Of a stretch of 64,000 bases of DNA, positions 56,622 through 64,000 are shown one piece after another (the first letter of the stretch is position 1; every line of letters begins with the position of its first letter). Under the pieces are notes generated by a model. It was not told where the DNA came from. It saw only the letters and a list, made by a program, of their open reading frames with translations, and ran no database searches. The stretch comes from Henckelia pumila (lineage: Eukaryota; Streptophyta; Magnoliopsida; Lamiales; Gesneriaceae). A program made the position numbers and the translations under genes. Location of the stretch: NCBI RefSeq assembly GCF_033568475.1, contig NC_133121.1, positions 2,542,001-2,606,000 on the forward strand. The letters run 5' to 3'.

Positions 56622-59600
56622 CTACTTCTCACCTGGTGAAACTGAATGAGCGTTTTCCGCTGGAAGGTTCAATGGAGCGTTTTCCGCTGGAGGAGGGTTC
56701 GTTGGAGCATTTCCTGCAGGACGAGGGTTCGAATGTCGAACAGGGAGGCAGGGCTCTTCCAATGGAGCAGACTCATCTGACTGATTTTGTTGCATGGGAA
56801 CACATGGCCTCCAAACCGTCTCCTTCCCAATGTCCATTAATGCAATTCCCTTGGCAGCTAAGTCACCTCTAATCTGATCGCTTTTTGAGAACTCTTTGTT
56901 TTTCCGGGCAATCATCCTTTCTTCAATTGAATGCATGACATCTTCTTCAGTCAGCAAGGCCCTTTTCAAAGCTTTATCTTTAAGTTGCTGCAGAACCTAT
57001 ATATGGTGGGACCATATGGGAGATAAGAATGTAATGGTGATTGAGTGTGTAAGTCATAATGTAAAAAAGTGCAAGGACTAAGGAGCAGTAGATTAGTGAG
57101 CACCTCAGTGTAACTCAAATTGGAGAGTAATCCAAGAACACCTAAAACTTCTTTGACCTTTTCCTCTAAATCGACCAAGGACTTCATCGTGGATAATTGT
57201 TGTTGCTTTGGCTGCTTCTTCTGGAATGTATTCAATGAGAAAAGAACTTTTACATCAAGCATATAGATAAAGGCATACTCATGAAGAGAACAGAGTGCAT
57301 TATCAATTACAAATCCCTGCCTTGAGCATGTTTACTGAGCCATTCATGTATCTCAAAGCTTCTTGCAGAGAGGAATTTAATATAGTCGGAGTATGCAGAT
57401 CATCTGACATTTTGGTCTCAAACTCCGTATGCAGCTTATTAATTCCTTCTAGGGCAGCAGCACTAATACGGGCTGTTTTAGCATTTGTTCCGGTATCTGC
57501 GCTCAGAGATAGTAAAGCATTTTCGCAGTCTAGCAAAGTCTGTCAAGATTTAAAAAAAAAAACCACCACCACCACCACCCATCAGATTGTTAACAGAAAC
57601 AATAATATATGCTTGCATGCGATGGATATCTGCATGTTACGGCTACAATTTAACATCAAGGGAAGAGCCACCATAAAACTTGGTGTCCATATGGAAAATG
57701 CATAACCAAGAACATTGGAAGGTTCTAGCACCAATAATATTTAAAGACTCAGAATTAACATGGAGCTGAAAATTAAGTACAGAACATGATTGGCTCTGCA
57801 AATCCAAAAGGAAAAAGAAACAATAATTCAAAGAACTGAAGTAACCAAATAACACCAGCTCTTCAGCTGCGATAGATTGAGTGATATGTACCATAACAAA
57901 AAACCCAACGCAAAGACAGACTCAAGCCTTGAGGCACCCATTTAAAACTCAATTACACAAAGAGCAAACATGATTCAATGGACATTCTATGGAAGAGAGA
58001 GTTGTTCACCTGGTACAAATAGAAAATAGCTTCAGATGCAATTTCTATCTGAGAAATTGAATAATTAACAGGGGAACGATAATGAGTCCCCAACAAGAAA
58101 TATCGCAGTGCAAGAGGATGATATAGATTGGTAACCTACAAAAGAATATTTAATCAAAAATAGCTGTGAGCGCATAAGCATGTCAAAAGGTATTGAATCG
58201 GAGAACACCCCAACTATCATTTACCTCACGTATGGTGAAAAAGTTTCCAAGTGATTTAGACATTTTCTCATCATTAGCTGTCACAAAACCATTATGTACC
58301 CAATAATTAACTTTGCTCTCCGAGGAAGCAGCACAACTTTGAGCAATCTCATTTTCATGATGAGGGAAGATCAAATCCATCCCACCGCCATGAATGTCAA
58401 ATGTGTGTGTCAAGTATTGAGAACTCATGGCACTGCATTCAATGTGCCATCCAGGTCTCCCAGGACCCCAGGGGCTGTCCCAAAATGGTTCACCAGGTTT
58501 TGCAGCCTGACGGAAAAAAAAGGTTGAACTTCTACATTCAAGAGTACAAAGGGACAGATAATTATGTTAGTCCAATGGCTGCAGAAGTTCACACCTTCCA
58601 TAAAGCAAAATCAGCAGGATTCCGCTTTCTCTCATCAACAGCAACTCGCTCCCCAGCCCGGTTATCTTCTAGCTTTCGTCCGGATAGAAGACCATAATTT
58701 GGGAAATTATCGACAGTGAAATAAACATCACCATCAACAGCGTATGCACAATCATTGCTGATAATCTGCAAAATTGAGACGGGAATTGACATGTGAGAAA
58801 AAGGATGGCATGCAACATGAAAAAAAGACAAAACAAAACAGAAACAAAATTTCTCCATACACTGCAAGAGGGACACAAAAACAACAATTGTACTCATTAC
58901 CATGATTAAACAAAAGTAGGCAATTATATAATTTTCACAAATTTGTCATAGAACTACATTCAAAAAGAAGTTAAGAATCCTAAATACAATCTTTTGAGTT
59001 AAAAACAAATTTATTTATTCCAATGAGGGAGTTAACAGGAGAGTATAACATCAAGCAAAATTACAAGTAAACTACAGTTTTGTACCAACTTGTGCCTGAA
59101 TGTTCAAGAAATGATGAAGCTCAGTATTACACTGAGATTTGAAAATGCCCATGATAGCTATTGAATCTTCTATGAAAAAATAAATACAAACAAAACCGAA
59201 ACGCGAAGAACCTGAGCAATCATGTCCTTGATTTGCTGCATATGTTCAGTAACCCGTGGTTGATGGGTGGGAACAAGACAATGAAGTTCTGCCATGTCAT
59301 TAAGAAACTCATTGCAAAAACGACCACTCAACTCCTTTGGATCCTCCCCAACCTCATTTGCTCTACGTATAATCTGCAGATGATCTACCGTGTGAACAGT
59401 TACATAAATGAATCCAACACAAATATACGTGCAATAGACTATCGAATCATCTAGTGAGAAAAACTACATGCCTTGTCATCAACATCGGTGAAATTCCGTA
59501 CATATGTAACATCATAGCCCAAAAATTTCAGATACCTACAGCATTAAAATTCAATGAATACAGTCGAGACTCATTAACCAGATAGAATAACAGGCACAAG

Positions 59601-60681
59601 ACGTTATTAGAAGACAGATTTCACATGCAATACATCAGCCGTGAAAAAAAATTCCTTCCAAAACCCATAATTTTTTCAGAAAAATCACAGTGATAATGGG
59701 CAATAATTGATTCATACAATTCAGGGAACTGTTCTCCATAATGAACAACAACAAATGAAACATTTTGGAAATACTATAACAAGTAGTCATGCTTCTAAGT
59801 ATCTAATGCACCTTGAAAAATGACCCACTAAAATGGAGCTAACACAATATGCATTTTATTAGAAAGTATCCATAAACAAGCACTAATAAAGTCCCACCAG
59901 CCGAGAAACAACATACTCGCAGGCCGCAGCCCAAAATAATCTAACCTGGCACCTTGCAGATAATCTCAACCTCAACAACCAGTGCCTCGTTTCATACTGC
60001 AGAGTTGAGATGGCAAAGTCATCGTCATCCGTTTTAGAGTTATGTAAGTCCTTTACTTTCCGGAGGTACAGTTTCTTTTTCTAAGGTATTCTGGTATTGG
60101 CTGAGATATCTCAGTAAACCAAAATACATCCCCGTCTTCAGCCAATTTGGTGATCTAACAACTGACACTCAGTATCTTATGCATAAACAGATTTTTTCAT
60201 TAAGTAGCACATCATTCTGCCTCTAAGCTTCCTTTTGTTAATCAGCAACAAATTACCACTATAAATAAAAACTTCCAAACAGATACCAAAACAATCATCA
60301 TCAGCGTATAAAAGTACGAATCTACAGTTCAAGAAATGCAATAGAAAGAAGTTCATAATTCCCAACCACAATCTAGTCATACAAGAAATCGGATAAATGC
60401 AAAAAAAATACATAGATGAAATATATCATCACAACACAAAAAAGAAAAACCAAAACATCACATTCACATAAATTTGATACCTCCAAAAAAAAAAAAACTG
60501 CAATTAACCTGTAGAGTACATCGAAAGCAACGTAAGCACGCGCATGACCAATATGGCTGAGATCGTAAGAGGTAACACCGCAGACGTACATTCCAACTTT
60601 TCCCTCAATTCTAGGCTTGAAAACCTCCTTCTGTTTCGACATCGTGTTGTACAATTGGAATTTCGGCCTTTCTTTCGCCAT
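56622..60681 (-). CDS. Cysteinyl-tRNA synthetase, cytosolic type (nine exons)
   Basis: This class Ia synthetase charges tRNA-Cys. Exons are 60681-60509, 59535-59472, 59373-59212, 58765-58595, 58506-58225, 58135-58010, 57539-57321, 57220-57104 and 56996-56622. They join in phase to 562 residues. Motifs are YVCGVTSYD with the first zinc Cys (Cys34), HIGH at 43-46, the HIECSA zinc Cys (about 214), [14 protein letters not shown] with zinc His/Glu, and KMSKS at 271-275. The DALR-type region follows. The tail (from about residue 515) has low-complexity NAP/PAEN repeats. No transit peptide is seen. Introns 2 and 7 use GC donors (AAG|GCATGT at 59471-59470 and AAG|GCAGGG at 57320-57319); no in-phase GT alternative exists. 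An ATG 12 bases upstream (60693) would add MCAD. Confidence 0.93.
56640..56735. repeat. Coding minisatellite in the synthetase tail
   Basis: About three imperfect units of roughly 30-33 bp built on GGAGCGTTTTCCGCTGGA encode PAENAP-like repeats on the minus strand. Confidence 0.7.
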
Positions 60682-60750
60682 ATCTGCACACAATTGAAGA
60701 CGAATTGATGCTTTCGTATAGAGCGTCTCTATGGCAATTTCACTATCGAA

Positions 60751-60756
60751 TTTATA
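60751..60756 (-). promoter_or_regulatory. Possible TATA box of the synthetase gene
   Basis: TATAAA on the minus strand is 70 bases upstream of the ATG and lies at the edge of the gypsy fossil. A non-coding first exon further upstream is the alternative, because TTGTGTGCAG just before the ATG also looks like an acceptor. Confidence 0.3.
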
Positions 60757-60759
60757 AAA

Positions 60760-60950
60760 CCACTGAAACGACCCTAACTTCTAATATTTATTAAATTAAT
60801 GCATGAGATTTAGTAGATTGAATTTTAGGCGTCACAATTCCTTCCCCCCTTAAATGGAATTTCGTCCTCGAAATTCAAGACTCACTAACTATGCCCGGGT
60901 GCCTAAGACCAGATCAACACTAAGTTTTACAACTTAGCACCTACCTGAGT
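60760..60950 (-). mobile_element. Fossil 3' end of a Ty3/gypsy element
   Basis: On the minus strand a stretch ending GAATTTCGAGGACGAAATTC, then the purine-rich tract TTAAGGGGGGAAGGA and an LTR start TGTGACGCC (60836) resemble the pol-to-LTR junction of chromovirus-type gypsy elements. Only about 75 bp of the LTR and about 110 bp before it remain. It is a heavily broken relic. Confidence 0.55.
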
Positions 60951-61275
60951 TTAGGGATGTAAACGAGCCGAGTTTAGGGATGTAAACGAGCCGAGCCGAA
61001 CAGTATCAGGCTCGGGCTCGGCTCGTTTGGTATTTGTAGAGGCTCGGGCTCGGCTCGAGCTCGAACCGAGCTTTTATATTAAAGCTCGGCTCGGCTCGTT
61101 TACTGCATATGTAGGCTCGGGCTCGGTTTGAGCTCGGCTCGAGCTCGGCTCAATTATCATATTAAACGAGCCTGGCTCGTTAAACGGGCTTGTTTTCAAG
61201 CTTTCTAGCTCGTTTAGCAAGCTCGTTTCATGGCTCGTTAAGTGGGCTCGGGCTCGTTTTCGAGCTCGTGAAGCC
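60951..61275. mobile_element. hAT-like repeat fragment rich in GGCTCG motifs
   Basis: GGGATGTAAACGAGCCGAG at the left, in a 24-bp tandem duplication (60951-61000), opens a body of repeated GGCTCGGCTCG and GAGCTCG motifs. The matching right end is missing. It resembles the style of 19780-20221. Confidence 0.5.
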
Positions 61276-62160
61276 TAAATATAAAATATAAATCTCTATA
61301 TAAACTAAAATTAATTTTTTCTAAATAAAATAAAAATGACAAACATAATTAAAAAAAACGTCTCCAAAATATTATTATCAAGCTTCCAAATACCATATAA
61401 AATAACATAACATAAAACCTATTATTCAAAATCTCACCAGTCGCAATAGTCTAATACAACGATACACAATAACAATATAACATCATGACAATAATTTGAC
61501 GCTCGAACTCAATCAATCCTTATACTCCAACTTCTTGATAAGTACATAGACAATGCAAATTAGAAAAACCATTAAAAAAAGTGCAACAACATATCCAGTC
61601 TGCAATTCGAGATTAATCTGGAGATACAATCAATACAAGGCAGTGATCCAAATTGAATTAATGATTGATAACAACTTATCTCAGAACATAATCACCAGTA
61701 ATTAAATTAAAATCAGTCACAAATCAACTGCAATTCACGAAAACAGAGGCCTGATACATTCAAACTCGAGAAGACCAAACAATTGTTCCTAATCGAATAA
61801 TCCATTTTCAATTGAATAAAATAATCGTCCAGAGCAGAGTAATCCATTGATTATCAAATATCCAGATTCAAGCAACGATAAAATAAGAATCTAAAAACCA
61901 AGAAACAACCAAAAATAGTACGGTGGTAGCACGACCAGAAAAAAAAAAGTCTGAAAATCTGCTCGGAAAGGATTAAAGGAAGAGGAAATCAGTCACACTT
62001 ACACCCGCAAGATATGGAAAAAACGATAAAAGAATATAAGATGGAAACCAAGAAAAGACCAGAAATAGCTCAAACATCGCATAGAACAAAAACCAGGCAG
62101 CTCTAGGCACGAACATGGCGCGATGATTTGAGATTTGGGCCTAGATTCCTTAACATTTTT
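61276..62160. other. Intergenic DNA or intron, no gene seen
   Basis: AT-rich. No supported coding frame on either strand. It could be part of a 5' UTR intron of the synthetase gene. Confidence 0.35.
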
Positions 62161-62179
62161 GTATTACATTGAAACCAAG

Positions 62180-62340
62180 GACAAGCTCTGACCTTTTATA
62201 GCTTCAATCGGTAGATTTCCGGCGGCTAGGGGCGGCGATTCGTGACATCGAGAGGCTGCTAGGGTTTGAGGAGAATTGGAGAAAGGGGATCGGCGGATCG
62301 CGTGAATTGTCTTTGGGAATGAGAGAGAAGAAGACTAGTT
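62180..62340 (-). other. Orphan 5' UTR-like segment
   Basis: On the minus strand a pyrimidine-rich leader (CTTCTTCTCTCTCATTCCC), AAACCCTAG and an ATG opening a 14-codon frame (MSRIAAPSRRKSTD, stop) look like the first exon of a plant gene. A donor-like AAAAG|GTCAGAG follows at about 62191. The nearest minus-strand gene is the synthetase, 1.5 kb away across repeats. Confidence 0.35.
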
Positions 62341-62695
62341 ACATTATTACATATGTGTTTTTTTTTTTTGAATAATAGTTACATATGTGTACGTGTATAG
62401 ATATATTGATATGTATATATGTCAAAAAATCAACGGTTAATTATAGTTAAATACCCAATCAAAAACTTGATTTTGGGTTCAGTACCCATGTCATAGATTT
62501 GGAGATTTAGGTACCTACTACAACAAATAAATTTTTTTTTCACTCCCTTGTCTCCTTTAAATTATTATTATTATTATTTTATCTAGATTTTTAATTGGAA
62601 AATTATTTGCTCTCACTTCTCACGCCCTTCTTCTCTTCTTCTCTTCCCTCATTTTGACAGAATCGCCTGCACCAATTTTCATCATCTTCTCTTAT

Positions 62696-62875
62696 CTCCC
62701 AATCTCGGCCAATATTCATCTCTTCTCCCAACATCTAGCATCCACGCTAAACTCACGGGCTTGCAACAGATTTCAAAGCGACGATCTCTCAATCTCGACC
62801 AATATTCATCTCTTCTCCCAACATCTAGCATCCACGCTAAACTCACGGGCTTGCAACAGATTTCAAATCGCTATC
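62696..62875. repeat. 90-bp tandem duplication with inverted tail
   Basis: AATCTCGGCCAATATTCATC at 62701 recurs at 62791 (period 90 bp). Just after the second unit, ATCGTCGCTTTGAAATCTGT is the reverse complement of the end of the first unit. This lies in the likely leader of the gene at the right edge. Confidence 0.85.
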
Positions 62876-62899
62876 GTCGCTTTGAAATCTGTCAGTCAC

Positions 62900-63978
62900 A
62901 TGGAAAACGAGCAGAAGCAAAGCAAAAAAGGCAGTGAGTTTCTTCTGATATTTTTTATCTTCTAATATTTTTATTCAATTTGTCCAACTTTTTATTCAAT
63001 TTCATCTAGGTTGTTACAAATCTTTCGAAACTGTGGAAACCAATTTTAAAATTGGTGTATGCGAAATTTTGGAAATTTGATTTGTAGTTTTGAGAGTTCA
63101 AACTATATTTATCAATGTTTTGTTTGGATAGAATTAGGTATAGACAACTCAAATAGTTCAAATTAAAAATATTCCTTTCGGTTTATGTTTTCTGTTTTGT
63201 TACCGTGAAAATTGTTTATCAAAATCTTATCGTTATGACTTTTGACACACGGTTTTTTTTTTTTGATTTAGAAATAGTACGAGAACGAGTAGGATCCGAG
63301 ATGAAACGTAGTATCCGTAGGGCATATGAGACACCAAGCCGCTGCTCTGCTGCAGTATTTCGGAGTACAATGGAAGAACTTTCATCTGTAATTGAGAGAA
63401 GACAACTACAGTGGATAAATGATTCTCCATTCTCAGAATGGTTGAAGATGCCAAAGCTTAGCTTTAGTTGTTTGAAGGTTGAGGCAGTGTTGAGCAGGTT
63501 TGACGTTCAATCTTTGTCCTTCAAGTTTGGTGATGGTAATGTATCGGTTCCTTTTAAATCGTCAGAGTTTTCCATTGTTATGGGGTTAAAATATGTTGGA
63601 CAACCAGTGAATATTGATTTGAAAATGGAATCTTCCTTTGTAACTCGTTATTTTGGGGGTAGTGTAGGCAAGGTAATCCGATCAATTATTCGTTTGAAAC
63701 TTCTTGAACTAGCACGTAAGAAGAAAAAAAAATATGTCGAGGACTTTGCGAGGATGTTTATCTTGTATTTATTCAATTGTGTGATTTTTCCGGTTGGAAA
63801 TTATACAACTCCACGATTTATTATGCCATATCTCGATGATCTGGATCATTTCTTTGAATACTCGTGGGGTGATGCTGCGTACCGATTCCTTTGCGAGAAC
63901 ATGGCTGCCCATATCGGTGGTGAACAAGGTGTAGTAGAACGAAAGAAGTATCTAGATGGTTGTTTAGTGGGGTTGATG
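62900..63978 (+). CDS. DUF1985 / Ulp1-transposon-type protein, 5' part
   Basis: Exon 1 is 62900-62933 (MENEQKQSKKG plus one base) and exon 2 is 63272-63978, in phase. Exon 2 ends GGGTTGATG|GTTAGT, a likely donor, so the gene continues past the window. The region SFKFGDGNVSVPFKSSEFSI-VMGLKYVG and the later RMFILYLFNCVIFPVGNYTT with PYLDDLDHFFEYSWGDAAY resemble the DUF1985-type domain common in plants, often fused to a Ulp1-like protease carried by MULE transposons, and sometimes in host genes. Exon 2 carries no internal stop. The catalytic Ulp1 part, if present, lies outside. The plant mobile domain (PMD) is an alternative. Confidence 0.55.
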
Positions 63979-64000
63979 GTTAGTATTTATTGTCCTTAAT

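Overview
This 64 kb window is plant nuclear DNA, almost certainly from a eudicot. It is AT-rich, its genes are split by short GT-AG introns, and it is full of small transposons and microsatellites. The gene set is also typically plant: a D3-type cyclin, an RD21-type cysteine protease with a granulin domain, UGT73-type glycosyltransferases and a caffeoyl-CoA O-methyltransferase. I cannot name the species from the sequence alone.

Layout. At 2.4-4.1 kb (minus) is a D3-type cyclin. From 4.6 to 12 kb there is transposon-rich DNA: a compound short LTR element (4618-5795), a Mutator-like MITE (7518-7830) and a 2.9 kb solo gypsy-type LTR (8366-11244) nested in an older inverted-repeat element. At 12.8-14.2 kb (minus) is a seven-exon C2-domain protein with a proline-rich tail. 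At 16.0-18.8 kb (minus) is the RD21-like protease. Two intronless UGT73-type paralogues lie at 23.2-24.7 and 28.0-29.5 kb (both minus), separated by repeat-bearing spacer. At 32.3-36.5 kb (plus) is a complete nine-exon poly(A)-binding protein. At 38.3-39.9 kb (minus) is an intact five-exon CCoAOMT. About 4.2 kb around that gene (37262-41464) is repeated in direct orientation at 49161-53279, where the CCoAOMT copy is broken by a deletion. Between the copies lie a 1.2 kb Harbinger-like element and the N-terminal half of an MBR/HIP1-type RING-H2 E3 ligase gene, which stops next to the junction with the second copy. At 56.6-60.7 kb (minus) is a nine-exon cytosolic cysteinyl-tRNA synthetase whose upstream side abuts a gypsy fossil. 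At the right edge (62.9 kb onward, plus) is the start of a gene of the transposon-associated DUF1985/Ulp1 type, cut by the window.

The genes are independent single-gene transcription units and do not form a pathway cluster. The only functional groupings are the two glycosyltransferase paralogues (specialised-metabolite glucosylation) and the lignin gene CCoAOMT with its pseudogene copy. I did not find a convincing novel multi-gene system. The most notable structures are the CCoAOMT segmental duplication with its truncated E3 gene, the three-block LTR element within one target-site duplication, two GC-AG introns in one tRNA-synthetase gene, and several small transposons whose boundaries can be fixed to the base by their target-site duplications.
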